Below are positions 42,007-51,734 of a stretch of 64,000 bases of DNA, one piece after another; positions within the stretch are counted from its first letter, which is position 1; each line of letters starts with the position of its first letter. Origin of the DNA: DATGSL01 sp964645585. Its GTDB lineage: Bacteria; Verrucomicrobiota; Verrucomicrobiia; Opitutales; T3Sed10-336. Both the position numbers and the translations under genes were made by a program. The notes beneath the pieces are model-generated. The model saw nothing but the letters and a program-made list of their open reading frames with translations. It made no database searches and had not been told where the DNA came from. Where the stretch lies: assembly GCA_964645585.1 (NCBI GenBank), contig CAZYAN010000002.1, positions 1 through 64,000 of the forward strand, written 5' to 3'.

Positions 42007-44859
42007 TCACTCGTCTGTTTTGGTGTCGCCGTTCAATGCGCCCAGTGCGTCGCGGATCGCGAGTGCTTGGTCGCCGCCGGATTGTTCGGCCAAAACAGAG
42101 GTGAAAACCGCGCGGGCGGTTTCGCCGCCAAGAGCGGAAACTCGCCGCACGGCGAACGGAAGGATGTGCGGCAGCTCTGCCGACATCGCAAGCTTGAGCG
42201 CGCGGGCCGGCTCTTCCTCCACCAGCGGTTCCGCCGCGTACCAAAGCATAAGCGGAATGTTAGCGTCGCCGGCGTCCTCCGCGCGGATCACGAGATTCTC
42301 CAGAATCTCCCAGCGGTCTTTATGGGGAATTCGCTGGAGCGCCGATGCCAGCGCCAGGCGAACCAGCGCGGATCCGTCCGTCGCCGCCATCGCGGCAAAT
42401 CGATCGAGCGCCGATTCGGAAACCGTTTTGTCTTCCGCAATGAAGCGGACTGCCCAATGACGGACGTGCTCCATCGGGTTTTCGGACAACGCAACCAGCC
42501 GATCTTCATCGAGACCGTTCGTCGCATGAAGCGCCCACAAGGCCCGCAGTTTGCGCGTCACATCCGGATTTTCATCCAAAATCTTACCAAGCGCCTGGTG
42601 GACCGCCGCGTCCGGCCCTCGCTCCTGCAACAAGCGCCGCGCGTGCCGGACATACCACTCGTTTTCGTGCAACTGATAGGCGACCAGTTCCGCCGAACTC
42701 TTCTCCCGCAAATCCACCGTCTCGAACTGGTCGTTCTCGTGGCGAATATGATAAATGCGTCCGAGCGTTTTGTCGTGAACGTCCGGATTTAAGCTGTGGC
42801 ACTGGTTCTTGTCGTACCAGTCGTTCATGTAAACCGAACCGCCCGGACCGTAGCGAAAATTTAAACCCTGAAACCACGCGTCGTTGGCCAGAAGAAAATC
42901 GGGCCCGTGATGGGCAATATAGCCGGAACCGCGACGTTCGAGGATGTCGGTATTGCTGCGAAATCCGTGGACGTTGTGCATGAAGATTCGATTCCGGTAT
43001 TCATCCGGCCACGATCCTCCCAGGTAAATCATCGCTCCAACGTGCGCGTGTCCCCCGCCGGCGGACCCGGAACGCCGATTGCCGCGATGAGGCCCTAAAT
43101 GGCCGGCCCAGTGGACGTGGTCCGCCATCGTGTCGATGTCTTCATAGGTGTGCGGATTAAAATGCTTACCTGACTGACGGTGGTAGCGAGCACCCGGTAT
43201 CACATGAAACAAGTGAGGAATCACGCAGACGGTGGCAAACGCCTGGCCGTGATCGTCAAAGTCAATTCCCCACGGATTGCTGGTGCCGTGCGCGACGACC
43301 TCGAACCGGTGATCTTGCGGGTGAAACCGCCAGAAGCCCGCGTTGATCGGAATCCGTTCTTCGTCCGGAGTTCCCGGCTTGCCGACCCGCGAATGCGTGA
43401 ACACGCCGTGGGTGCCCCAGAGCCAGCCATCCGGGCCCCAATTGAACCCGTTTACCGTCTCGTGTGTGTCTTGATACCCCCAGCCGTCGAGGAGGACTTG
43501 CGGATCCCCTGCCGGACTGTCTCCATCTTCAGCGATCGGAATGTACAGCAAGTAGGGTGCCGCGCCGACCCACACCCCGCCAAAGCCAACCTCGAGACCG
43601 CTGACGAGATTCAGACCTTCGATGAAAACCTTGCGGCTGTCGAACTTGCCGTCGCCGTCCTCGTCCTCAAAAATTAAAATATTGTCCTTTCCTTCCCCTT
43701 CGGGCGCGCGACGAGGGTAGGTGTGGCCTTCGGCAACCCAGACGCGGCCGCGGTGGTCGATTGCCATCGCGATTGGGCGAACCACATCGGGCTCGGCGGC
43801 CGCGACTGTGACGGAGAACCCGTCAGGCACCGTCATCGCGGCCGCGGCTTCTTGCGCGGACAATCCGGCATACGGAATCTCGTCCACGGGCGGCAGTCCG
43901 GTTTCAAATCTCGCACCGGCGTCGCGTTCATCCACGAAGATCGGCCGCGTTGCATAAAAAAGAAATTCGTCAAAATTCAGGTGCCCCCAGGAACCGCGCT
44001 CGTCGTCAACCAGCCGAATATACATCTGTTTCCCTTGGTGCGGTCGCAAGTCGACGACGACCGGACGCATCTCCTCTTGTTGCAATCCGACAGCGATAAG
44101 AAAAACTTCATCATTTTCCGCCAGCACCAGCTCGACACGCGTGCCTTGGTCCGGTCCGCCGCCGATCAGGAAACTCGCATACGGGTGGGTGATTTTGAAC
44201 TCGGCTGAGGTCAGCGTGCCGACCGGATAATCCCCGCGCTTTTCCCTGCTGCCAATCCAGTATTGGCCCTGGTGGTTGCTCTGGGAATTCTTTCTTCGGG
44301 CAGCGATTGCATCGCCCTTGACCGGCTGGTCGAGAAAGGCGTCGCCCCAGACGGTCCAGTCTTCAAGTGTGCCCGTTTCAAAATTGAGGTTAAGGGGCCG
44401 TCCATTCACTTCCGGGAGCACCCCCGCAACGGTTTTCTCACCGAGAATTCGAAACGGGCCGGACATGGACGCGCGATGCCCGGGAATGGTGCAATAGTAG
44501 GTGTCGTCTTGCTCGGCCACGAACTCGACGAACGATGTCGCGCCTTTTTCCAGAACTTGCCCACTCGCGGCGCCGTGCCTTTCCAAGGCGACATCATGCA
44601 CCATCAGCTCGCCGTTGACGATGTTGATCCGGACCCGTTCGCCTTTTCGAGCGGCAAGCACGGGATTTCTCAGTCCGTCGATCTCTCCGCCGATACCGGT
44701 GAACCCCTGCATCGTCGTCTCAAACGTGAATTCGCGGTCGACACCGCCCTGCGGTTCGGCGGCAGCGTTTGATGCGGAAGCGGGGCAGGCGAGGAGCAGC
44801 GAAAGAAGTGGAGCCCGAATCATCCGAAAGTTAAAAAAGGAAAGCATGCGACCGATCAT
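42007..44859 (-). CDS. PVC-type membrane-bound dehydrogenase with N-terminal cupredoxin
   Basis: About 950 aa from ATG 44859. The open frame reaches 44925, but that start lies upstream of the previous gene's terminator hairpin at 44891-44910, so it is rejected. After a signal peptide come three parts. First, a cupredoxin (~42-140) with copper-ligand candidates His88, Cys123, His128 and Met132 (C-T-I-P-G-H ... M). Second, a beta-sandwich (~145-295). Third, a seven-bladed propeller of the Pirellula/Verrucomicrobium membrane-bound dehydrogenase type (TIGR02604-like, ~325-730; V-W-V-A-E-G-H-T-Y-P, N-P-W-G-I-D-F-D). HEAT-like helices finish the protein. The CxxCH cytochrome domain that usually ends this family is absent. 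Sugar or alcohol oxidation in the periplasm, with electrons passing to the copper domain, is the inferred role. Confidence 0.87.
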   Translation of the reverse strand: MIGRMLSFFNFRMIRAPLLSLLLACPASASNAAAEPQGGVDREFTFETTMQGFTGIGGEIDGLRNPVLAARKGERVRINIVNGELMVHDVALERHGAASGQVLEKGATSFVEFVAEQDDTYYCTIPGHRASMSGPFRILGEKTVAGVLPEVNGRPLNLNFETGTLEDWTVWGDAFLDQPVKGDAIAARRKNSQSNHQGQYWIGSREKRGDYPVGTLTSAEFKITHPYASFLIGGGPDQGTRVELVLAENDEVFLIAVGLQQEEMRPVVVDLRPHQGKQMYIRLVDDERGSWGHLNFDEFLFYATRPIFVDERDAGARFETGLPPVDEIPYAGLSAQEAAAAMTVPDGFSVTVAAAEPDVVRPIAMAIDHRGRVWVAEGHTYPRRAPEGEGKDNILIFEDEDGDGKFDSRKVFIEGLNLVSGLEVGFGGVWVGAAPYLLYIPIAEDGDSPAGDPQVLLDGWGYQDTHETVNGFNWGPDGWLWGTHGVFTHSRVGKPGTPDEERIPINAGFWRFHPQDHRFEVVAHGTSNPWGIDFDDHGQAFATVCVIPHLFHVIPGARYHRQSGKHFNPHTYEDIDTMADHVHWAGHLGPHRGNRRSGSAGGGHAHVGAMIYLGGSWPDEYRNRIFMHNVHGFRSNTDILERRGSGYIAHHGPDFLLANDAWFQGLNFRYGPGGSVYMNDWYDKNQCHSLNPDVHDKTLGRIYHIRHENDQFETVDLREKSSAELVAYQLHENEWYVRHARRLLQERGPDAAVHQALGKILDENPDVTRKLRALWALHATNGLDEDRLVALSENPMEHVRHWAVRFIAEDKTVSESALDRFAAMAATDGSALVRLALASALQRIPHKDRWEILENLVIRAEDAGDANIPLMLWYAAEPLVEEEPARALKLAMSAELPHILPFAVRRVSALGGETARAVFTSVLAEQSGGDQALAIRDALGALNGDTKTDE

Positions 44860-44890
44860 GTTTTGCGTGAAGGTGAAGCCAAGAAAATAT

Positions 44891-44910
44891 CCGGCCGCGT
44901 GTGCGGCCGG
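44891..44910 (-). terminator. Intrinsic terminator of the 1902-aa LamG protein gene
   Basis: CCGGCCGC and GCGGCCGG form a perfect eight-base stem with a four-base loop, 11 bases past the stop codon. On the minus strand it is followed by ATATTTTCTT. Stem, loop and T-rich tail match a rho-independent terminator for leftward transcription. It also shows that the next gene must start downstream of it. Confidence 0.65.
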
Positions 44911-44921
44911 GTCGTATCCAA

Positions 44922-47900
44922 TCATTCCTCGATACTCACTTGAAGGCGAAGGAATCGCCGGGCCGATTCTTGAATCGATAGAAAATCGGTGAAGGTGGTT
45001 TCTCCGACCGTGGTGAAGGGCGGATCATCATACCGTTCAACAACTGTCCACCCGGCGGCCAAGTCGGAGGTCGCTTCAATTTCATAGATCAGCGAGGGGT
45101 CGTCGATATGCTGGAAGGTCAGCGTCAAGAAACCACCGGCTTCTCCGCTGATTACCGCATTGCGCCCATCTCCGGCCAGTGTCGGATCGGTTCCCAGTGC
45201 GTATTCAAGCAGATTGCTGATGCCGTCTCCGTCCGGATCCGCCTCGAAAGCAGCCGCTCCGCTGGGATCAACGGTTCCAAAGTGGTCGAGTAGCCAGCTC
45301 TCGAGCGCGGTGTGCACCGGTCCATCGCCGGTGTCTTTGATCAGCAATTGGAAGCCGTTGAATGGATTTAACCCCGGCTCGCCCGGCACCGCGCCGATCT
45401 CCCAACTGATGGTTCCGTTCGGAGCAACCACCGCATCGAAGGCGACGTAGGCTTTATCATTGTAATAAAGGTCCCGACCGCCGACTTGACCATCGCCCAT
45501 GTCGGTGACCCCGGATCGCGCAATACCGTCTGGATCATTCTGAGCCGCCAGTGTCACAGTGGCTACGTCGTTACGGGTCGCGGTTGGTAAGCCCGGGCCC
45601 ATCGGCCACTCTTTGCCGTCCCTTCCGAGAGCATAGACAACGAGCCGCGCATCGCGCCCGGCAAACGCTTTCAACCCGGCGACAGTTACCCTGATCGAAT
45701 TCTGATTGGTTGAATAGAGATAGTCGCTCAGCAGGGGATTCGAAAATTGTTCGGGATCACCCTCCATCCCGCCGCCGACGACCGCGTCATGTTCTCCGGT
45801 GGCACCGACAATCCTGACACTTACCTCTGGAAGAGGAAGACCGGCGGCGTCAGTCAGATTCCGATAGGTCGGTTCCAGCAGGCCTTCCGCCAATCGCACC
45901 CACTGGGTGGCGCCTTGAGCAATATCGTCGGTCCCTTCAACAACGAAGAGAGAGCCGTCGGCGCGCAGGCTTCCGTTCCCCTGCATTGTGAGGGACGGGC
46001 CGACATCGGTGCTGATCAACGCGTACGCCGTGCTGTCGACGATGACAACTGGGGCGGTGGCTCGATTGATCGCGCCCGTGGCGGTATCGGTCACCGTGAC
46101 CGTGTACCGGCCCGAATTCGCCGACGAGGCTGTATCGACCGCAAGGGTCGGAGTATTGCCTCCAACGGGAGTTCCGTCGCGATCCCACGCATAGGAGAGG
46201 CTGCCTCCGCTTGCCGACCGGGCCGAAACTGACAGGCTCACCGGTGTTCCGGCGGGCACGAAGCGGCCGGACGGCCACGCGGTGAAGATCGGCCGAGCCG
46301 GGTCGCCCGCGCTTGTATTCACAATCGAAATACCGGCGATACCGCCCGCGTTGAAGCCGGCAACATCAGCGTGGGTAATGGTAATACTCGATCCCGTTAC
46401 GCCGGGAAAGCGAAAGACCGTCGCGGTCGAGGCCGCCTCTGCTTCCGCCTGGCTGGTGGCGGTCGCGAGGTGGAACGGAATGGGCGCCATATTATTATTG
46501 CCTCCGAAATTTCGCCCGTAGAGCGTAGTCGCTGTTTCATTTGCATCCGTTAGCGTGATGCTCCGAATAAATTGACCCGAGGCGCCTTCGACGCCGACCG
46601 GGTACACATACACATCATAGGTGTCATAATCGATTCCGGTGATCGTCACCGTCGGATTTGCGATCACCGCGGAGTCTGAACGGGATTCGATATAACCGTG
46701 GTAGAGTCTTTGGTTGGCATCCTTTTCGCCCACGGCACCTCTGGCGAACCGGCCGCCCCAAGTGTTGTTTGCGATCCAGGTCGCGGTTGCATTCGTCGGT
46801 TCGCCAAGATCGTCGACCAGGGGCAGCGGAGCTTCTGACGTCGCGACCCGGCCGGTCGGTGTGTTGTTCCAATGCGTCACGGGAATTGCGCCAGCAACCT
46901 CTTCGGGATTGAGTAATCCCGGTTCCGACGAAAACGGATTCGGGAGACCATCGCCCGCGCCAACGAAGTTCAGGCTGATCGCGCTCGCGGGAGGAGGCAC
47001 AATCGTCAGCACCGTCGAAAGAGTTACAGTTGTCGGTTCCAGTTCCTCTTGGAGCGCGCCCCGATCGGTGATAACGACGGAGTAGCTATTTCCGTCCGCG
47101 CTGGCATCGACGACTCCCAGATCAAGCGTGGCATTCGTTTCACCATCGATATCCACTCCGTTGAGCTGCCATTGGTACGTCAAGGCACCGATACCGTTTG
47201 CCTCGACGGAAAGTGATACCTCTTGGCCGGGGAACGCCAGTTTTCCGGCGCCGAGACCTTGAACAATGACCGGCGCGGGGTAGGGCGTCACCGTCAATGT
47301 CGCGGCGTTGCTGCTCACCGTTTCTCCGCCCCGGGTAGCAAGCACACGGTATTGATTCTCGTCATCGCCGATCGTGACTGAACCTTTCGTGTAGGTGGCT
47401 TGGTCAGCGAGAGGAATGTCCATCCAGGTCTCTCCGTCATCGTGAGACACCTGCCACTGGTAGGTCAGTTGATCCTGTCCGCCGCCGTCTGCCAACGCGC
47501 TGAATGTCGCCGTTTGGCCGGCGGCGACCGTCAGGTTCGCGGGATGTTCGGCGAAGTTCAGGATCGCCTGGGTGAAGTTCAGAAACTGATTGGGTTTCAA
47601 CGGCATCGACGTGAAGCGAACCTCGTCGATCAAACCGTCGACGAAGTCGAACATGCCCTCTATGTGCTGCCCACGGCCGATCGTCCAGTGCGGTTTCGGG
47701 TTGTGCGGAATGAACAGGCCGGTGAATCCGTTTACACGAGCGACCAATTGGCCGTCGTGATAGAGGCTCAGCGTGCCGGCGGCCGAGTCGCCGACGATCG
47801 CCACGTGGTTCCAGACGTCGGGTGTGAAGAAGTAGTTTGAATTGAGGAAGAGAAGACTTCCGTCACGGATGGTTGCCACCGCCCGGAATCGGGAATCATC

Positions 47901-50630
47901 GGCACACTCGATGCGGAAGAGGGAGTGATCGTCATTGTTTTGATTACCCCGGTCATCGCGTCCAACGATTTGCTGAAAGGCTCCCACGCGATCAAATTTC
48001 ACCCACGCTTCGATGGTGAAATCGTCCCAATCCACGTGGGCCAGGGCGTCGTTGTCGACTCCCTGGATCGCGCTGTTTCCGCTTCGCAGACTCAGAGACG
48101 AGTTGTTCGCTGCACCACTGTGGGGAACTCCGCTCTGGGGAACCGACGCGGAATAGCGCGGAAACGCGAGCCTTGCGTTGAGATCGTATCCGTTTCCCGA
48201 TGAGTCCGTGCCTGTGGCGTCAGCTCCGTCGGCGCCTTCAAAGCGATAATAGGCGACCACGCCTTCCACGGGAGGCGGAGTCGTGGTACTGTCTCCCACC
48301 CGCAGCAAAGCCGCATCGGTGGTCAAAGTAATGGTTTCTCCCGTGAGCACCCCGGTGGCCACGAGCCGGTACTGGTTCCGGTCGGCGGCAAGCGGCGTCG
48401 AAGCGATGGTGTGCGTACTGCTTGCCGCACCTCCGATCGGAGCCCAGCTCGCTCCGCCGTCCGTCGACACTTCCCATTGAAAAATGGTCGGAATACTTGA
48501 GCGCACCGCCGCGCTGAACGAAGCTGGTTGGCCGGACCAGACAATAAGGTCCTCCGGATGTGTTAACAATTCGAATACAGGATCCAGCACAGTGAGGGTC
48601 GCGGGTTCGCTCGAAACGCTGTCGCCGCCCCTGGACGCCACGGCCCGGTATTGATTGCCATCCTGATCGGCCGAAATGGCGGCGATGGTGTAGGTCTCGT
48701 CGGTCGCGCCCTCGATATCGGTCCAGGTTTCGGAACCGGGTGCCAGGACCTGCCACTGATAGGTCAGCTCTCCGGATCCGCCGCCGGCAAGGGCATGAAA
48801 GACAGCTTCCCGGCCTTCGTGATCGGCAAAATCGCTCGGATGCGTGACCATCTGAAGGATGGAGTATGAAAAATTTAAGAACTCAACCGGGGTAAGGGCT
48901 GCGCTGCTGAAGCGGACTTCGTCGATCTGCCCGTTCAGGAAATCCCCTTCGTCGGCGCCCCATTGGCCGCGTCCGATCACCCAGGGAGACTCAGAAGCCA
49001 GGAGACCGTCATAGCCGGTCATCGAGCCGACCAGCTTGCCATTCGCATACGCCGAAAGTGTTCCTGCCGTGGCATCGCCGACCACCGCGATATGCGTCCA
49101 TGTCTCCATCTCAAACCCGTAGGGGGTATCGAGGAACAAACCTTCACCCGATGTATTGTAAACAACCACCCGCAAGGTGTTGCCGGCGGTCTTATCCACC
49201 CGGAACAGCGCTTCATTCACAAAATTCTGATCGTCGAGATCATCCCGGCTCACAATCTGCTGCCATGCGTCCATATTCGTAAAACGGACCCAGGCTTCGA
49301 CCGTGATGTCGGTCCAGATCACCTGGCTCAAGGCGTCGTTCCGCGTTCCGCCGATCCAGCTCCGGTCCGCCGTCACATCGAGCGAAAGCAGATTCGGGGC
49401 ACCGGTCTGGCTGATTGGATTTTGCGGAACAAGGTCGGAATAGACCGGTGCTCCGCCGCGGTTGGCGAGGGTGTAGCCATTTCCGCTCGAATCTTGGCCG
49501 GCCGTTACGCTTCCGTTCAGCGTTCCCTCTTCAAACGAATAATGGGCAACGACGTTTGCCGGAGGCGGGGCAACGCCGTCGCCGACGCGCAAGAGAGCGG
49601 CCTCACTGATCACGACGGCTTCATCCGCCGTGGTCGCTTTCAGCCGATACTGGTTGCGGTTTTCGGCGAGACTCGCTGCGGCGATCGTGTAGGATTCTGA
49701 ATTCGCTCCGGCGATCGGAGTCCATGTTGCACCGTCATCGGCCGACACTTCCCACTGCAGGATGGGCGGAACGGGAGCGTTGGAAATAAAATTCGCGGTG
49801 AAGACGGCCGGGGTGCCGACATGGGCGATGACGTCTTCCGGATGCTCGTGGAACGTGGCTTCAACGAGAAATTCGGACGGATGAAGTACAGCGTTGCTGA
49901 TGCGAACCTCATCGATCTTGCCATGCGTCCAGTCGCTGGGATTTCCTGCGAACGTGGTGCGGCCGATCGACCACGGCATCCCCGTCGCCGGCCGGAGCAT
50001 ACCGGTGTAGCCGTCAATCGAAGCAACTTCATCGCCGTTGACAAACAGTTTCATCGTACCCGCGTCCACATCGCCGACCGCCGCGACGTGGTACCAGCGG
50101 CCCGGCACGACGACGGGACCCGCCGAGATCTGAAGTGTCGTTCCTTCGACCGTCGAAACTTCGGCCCAGAACCGGTTGTCGATTCCGCTATTCAAAAGAA
50201 TAAACAGCGCTTGCGGCCGGCTATTATGCCCGTCTCCCGCAGAATCGGTCCGCGAAACCATCGTCTGCCAGCCGGCGGGGTTGGTAAAGTTTACCCAGGT
50301 TTCCACGGTAAAATCGTCGACGACGGCGTTACTCAGGTCTTCGTCCACGATACCGAGGAACGCGCTCTGCGGAATCAATTCGATCGACGATCCGTTCAAC
50401 TCACCGGTGAGAGGAGGAACGTCGTTTGAATAACGGGGCACACCGTCGACCACAGTCATATGATAGGCGTTGGACGAGGAATCGAACGCGCTTGCAGCAG
50501 CCTCGCCTTCCGTTCCGTCAAACCGGTAATACGCCAGCGTATCCGCGGAAGCCGTGACGCCGGCAAACAGCGTCATCCCCGCCAGCAGGCCGAGGAGACG
50601 CGACTCAAGAGAGGAGAGAGAGATGTTCAT
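44922..50630 (-). CDS. Giant secreted LamG/Ig-repeat protein
   Basis: A 1902-aa exported protein with a signal peptide (residues 1-29, ending T-A-S-A). It contains three LamG/concanavalin-like domains (~30-270, 355-590, 795-1030). Each begins with A-Y/H-Y-x-F-E/D-G and D-S-S-x-N-x-Y and contains F-T-V/I-E-A/T-W-V-x-F and G-x-I-D-E-V-R. Ig-like repeats with W-x-D/P-I-x-x-A and Q-Y-R-x-x-A-T separate them. A unique region (~1225-1770) follows. The C-terminal 127 residues are the shared D-P-D-G-D-G-I-S-N-L-L-E-Y-A-L-G-T-D-P module ending R-F-L-R-L-Q-V. No catalytic domain is seen; polysaccharide binding or surface adhesion is likely. It is 90 bases downstream of a prepilin-like gene, repeating the gene pair at 404-4872. 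Confidence 0.88.
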   Translation of the reverse strand: MNISLSSLESRLLGLLAGMTLFAGVTASADTLAYYRFDGTEGEAAASAFDSSSNAYHMTVVDGVPRYSNDVPPLTGELNGSSIELIPQSAFLGIVDEDLSNAVVDDFTVETWVNFTNPAGWQTMVSRTDSAGDGHNSRPQALFILLNSGIDNRFWAEVSTVEGTTLQISAGPVVVPGRWYHVAAVGDVDAGTMKLFVNGDEVASIDGYTGMLRPATGMPWSIGRTTFAGNPSDWTHGKIDEVRISNAVLHPSEFLVEATFHEHPEDVIAHVGTPAVFTANFISNAPVPPILQWEVSADDGATWTPIAGANSESYTIAAASLAENRNQYRLKATTADEAVVISEAALLRVGDGVAPPPANVVAHYSFEEGTLNGSVTAGQDSSGNGYTLANRGGAPVYSDLVPQNPISQTGAPNLLSLDVTADRSWIGGTRNDALSQVIWTDITVEAWVRFTNMDAWQQIVSRDDLDDQNFVNEALFRVDKTAGNTLRVVVYNTSGEGLFLDTPYGFEMETWTHIAVVGDATAGTLSAYANGKLVGSMTGYDGLLASESPWVIGRGQWGADEGDFLNGQIDEVRFSSAALTPVEFLNFSYSILQMVTHPSDFADHEGREAVFHALAGGGSGELTYQWQVLAPGSETWTDIEGATDETYTIAAISADQDGNQYRAVASRGGDSVSSEPATLTVLDPVFELLTHPEDLIVWSGQPASFSAAVRSSIPTIFQWEVSTDGGASWAPIGGAASSTHTIASTPLAADRNQYRLVATGVLTGETITLTTDAALLRVGDSTTTPPPVEGVVAYYRFEGADGADATGTDSSGNGYDLNARLAFPRYSASVPQSGVPHSGAANNSSLSLRSGNSAIQGVDNDALAHVDWDDFTIEAWVKFDRVGAFQQIVGRDDRGNQNNDDHSLFRIECADDSRFRAVATIRDGSLLFLNSNYFFTPDVWNHVAIVGDSAAGTLSLYHDGQLVARVNGFTGLFIPHNPKPHWTIGRGQHIEGMFDFVDGLIDEVRFTSMPLKPNQFLNFTQAILNFAEHPANLTVAAGQTATFSALADGGGQDQLTYQWQVSHDDGETWMDIPLADQATYTKGSVTIGDDENQYRVLATRGGETVSSNAATLTVTPYPAPVIVQGLGAGKLAFPGQEVSLSVEANGIGALTYQWQLNGVDIDGETNATLDLGVVDASADGNSYSVVITDRGALQEELEPTTVTLSTVLTIVPPPASAISLNFVGAGDGLPNPFSSEPGLLNPEEVAGAIPVTHWNNTPTGRVATSEAPLPLVDDLGEPTNATATWIANNTWGGRFARGAVGEKDANQRLYHGYIESRSDSAVIANPTVTITGIDYDTYDVYVYPVGVEGASGQFIRSITLTDANETATTLYGRNFGGNNNMAPIPFHLATATSQAEAEAASTATVFRFPGVTGSSITITHADVAGFNAGGIAGISIVNTSAGDPARPIFTAWPSGRFVPAGTPVSLSVSARSASGGSLSYAWDRDGTPVGGNTPTLAVDTASSANSGRYTVTVTDTATGAINRATAPVVIVDSTAYALISTDVGPSLTMQGNGSLRADGSLFVVEGTDDIAQGATQWVRLAEGLLEPTYRNLTDAAGLPLPEVSVRIVGATGEHDAVVGGGMEGDPEQFSNPLLSDYLYSTNQNSIRVTVAGLKAFAGRDARLVVYALGRDGKEWPMGPGLPTATRNDVATVTLAAQNDPDGIARSGVTDMGDGQVGGRDLYYNDKAYVAFDAVVAPNGTISWEIGAVPGEPGLNPFNGFQLLIKDTGDGPVHTALESWLLDHFGTVDPSGAAAFEADPDGDGISNLLEYALGTDPTLAGDGRNAVISGEAGGFLTLTFQHIDDPSLIYEIEATSDLAAGWTVVERYDDPPFTTVGETTFTDFLSIQESARRFLRLQVSIEE

Positions 50631-50720
50631 AACTGAGGATTCGAGCGGTAGAGACGAGGGTTCAAGGGAGGCCGAAACAGGCAGACCTCGGAGGGGAGTT
50701 GAGAGATTTGGTTTTGGAGA

Positions 50721-51446
50721 CTACCACCAAAAAGTGGGTCCGGATGTCCGGCTTTTCATTTCGGAGAAGGGACGCCATTCAACATGACCGTCCAGAAAGA
50801 GAATGTTACCGCCGGCCGGACCGCCGCCGTCCATGTGGCTCGGACCGTGCGGGAAGGATAATCCGCCTGTTTCCGTCCATTTTGGCGCGGTGCCGATTAC
50901 TGAATCGACCGCCAGTTCCCGTTGCGCTTCGGTCTGCTGAATATCGCCGCCGCGGCGTCCCCCCTCAATCAAAGGCGGTTCGCCGATTTTCTTATTATGG
51001 TACTCGGGCGGAACGCCGCCGGGAGGATTTTGGAAAAAGAGGGGATAGCTGGTCGGACGAAAACTGCCGTCGGGATTCGTGCTGCTTACGAAGCGCTCAT
51101 ACATCTCCTGCCGCTCCGCTTCGCCATAAGGGCCCGACGCACAGAAGAACATGTCCCATTCCCCGCCGCCGATGGTGAGCAGGTCGTTCATCACGCTTTC
51201 GCGCACATCCCACGGCCAGTTTCCCGTATTCATCAGATCCGGAAGCTTATCGTCGTTTTGATTCGCATACAGAAAGGCTGCCAGACCGATTTGCCGGAGA
51301 CTGTTCGAGCAGTGCGCGCGTTTCGCATGTTCGCGGGCTGTACCCACGACCGGAATCAGGATCGCGGCGAGAATCCCGATAATGGCGATCACCGTCAGCA
51401 GCTCGATCAAGGTGAAGCCTTTCGAATCTCTCTCAGGTATCTTCAT
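50721..51446 (-). CDS. Prepilin-type N-terminal cleavage/methylation domain protein
   Basis: A 241-aa pseudopilin-like protein. Starting at ATG 51446 it has a short charged leader (M-K-I-P-E-R-D-S-K) and then G-F-T-L-I-E-L-L with a hydrophobic helix identical over ~25 residues to the protein at 404-1081. C-terminal features are H-x-x-G-G-G-P-A-G-G-N-I-L-F-L-D-G-H-V-E-W, the PVC pseudopilin signature. An upstream ATG at 51461 is possible but lengthens the leader. It lies divergent to the AraC-type regulator and in front of the LamG giant, probably as the first gene of that operon. Confidence 0.9.
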   Translation of the reverse strand: MKIPERDSKGFTLIELLTVIAIIGILAAILIPVVGTAREHAKRAHCSNSLRQIGLAAFLYANQNDDKLPDLMNTGNWPWDVRESVMNDLLTIGGGEWDMFFCASGPYGEAERQEMYERFVSSTNPDGSFRPTSYPLFFQNPPGGVPPEYHNKKIGEPPLIEGGRRGGDIQQTEAQRELAVDSVIGTAPKWTETGGLSFPHGPSHMDGGGPAGGNILFLDGHVEWRPFSEMKSRTSGPTFWW

Positions 51447-51568
51447 AGCAGCGGTCAGCAACTGGTTTTCAGGGTGATGAGGTTGATGGGCCTGGCTGGG
51501 ATGGCAGCAAAAACGACCCTTGTTGATTCGCTTGTGTTCAAGGTTACCTCATTCAGGCCTTTGTCCGC

Positions 51569-51604
51569 TTGTATTTTTGCGTCTACTTTTAGTATTTTTC
51601 CGAC
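51569..51604. promoter_or_regulatory. Tandem direct repeat, 21-bp period, candidate AraC-type operator
   Basis: GTATTTTTGCGTC (51571-51583) and GTATTTTTCCGAC (51592-51604) match at 11 of 13 positions and are spaced exactly 21 bases, two helical turns. This is the geometry of AraC-family half-sites such as araI1/I2. The pair lies between the prepilin-like gene (leftward) and the AraC-type regulator (rightward), about 130 bases from either start codon. Function is inferred. Confidence 0.5.
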
Positions 51605-51734
51605 ATGATCCCGGAGATGAAATCCGGAAGTAACCGGCTTTCAGTGAGTAACCCGTGAAATTCGACGCGGAAAATTTCTGGGCTTTTTTTGCCGGGCTTG
51701 CTATTCCGCACAAGGTTTGGAGGATTCAATCACC

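Noticed and set aside
44860..44925. Start of the dehydrogenase gene at 44925 with an ATGA overlap
   Set aside because: This start lies upstream of an intrinsic terminator for the previous gene, and the extra N-terminus is partly encoded by the terminator stem. ATG 44859 or later fits a signal peptide.
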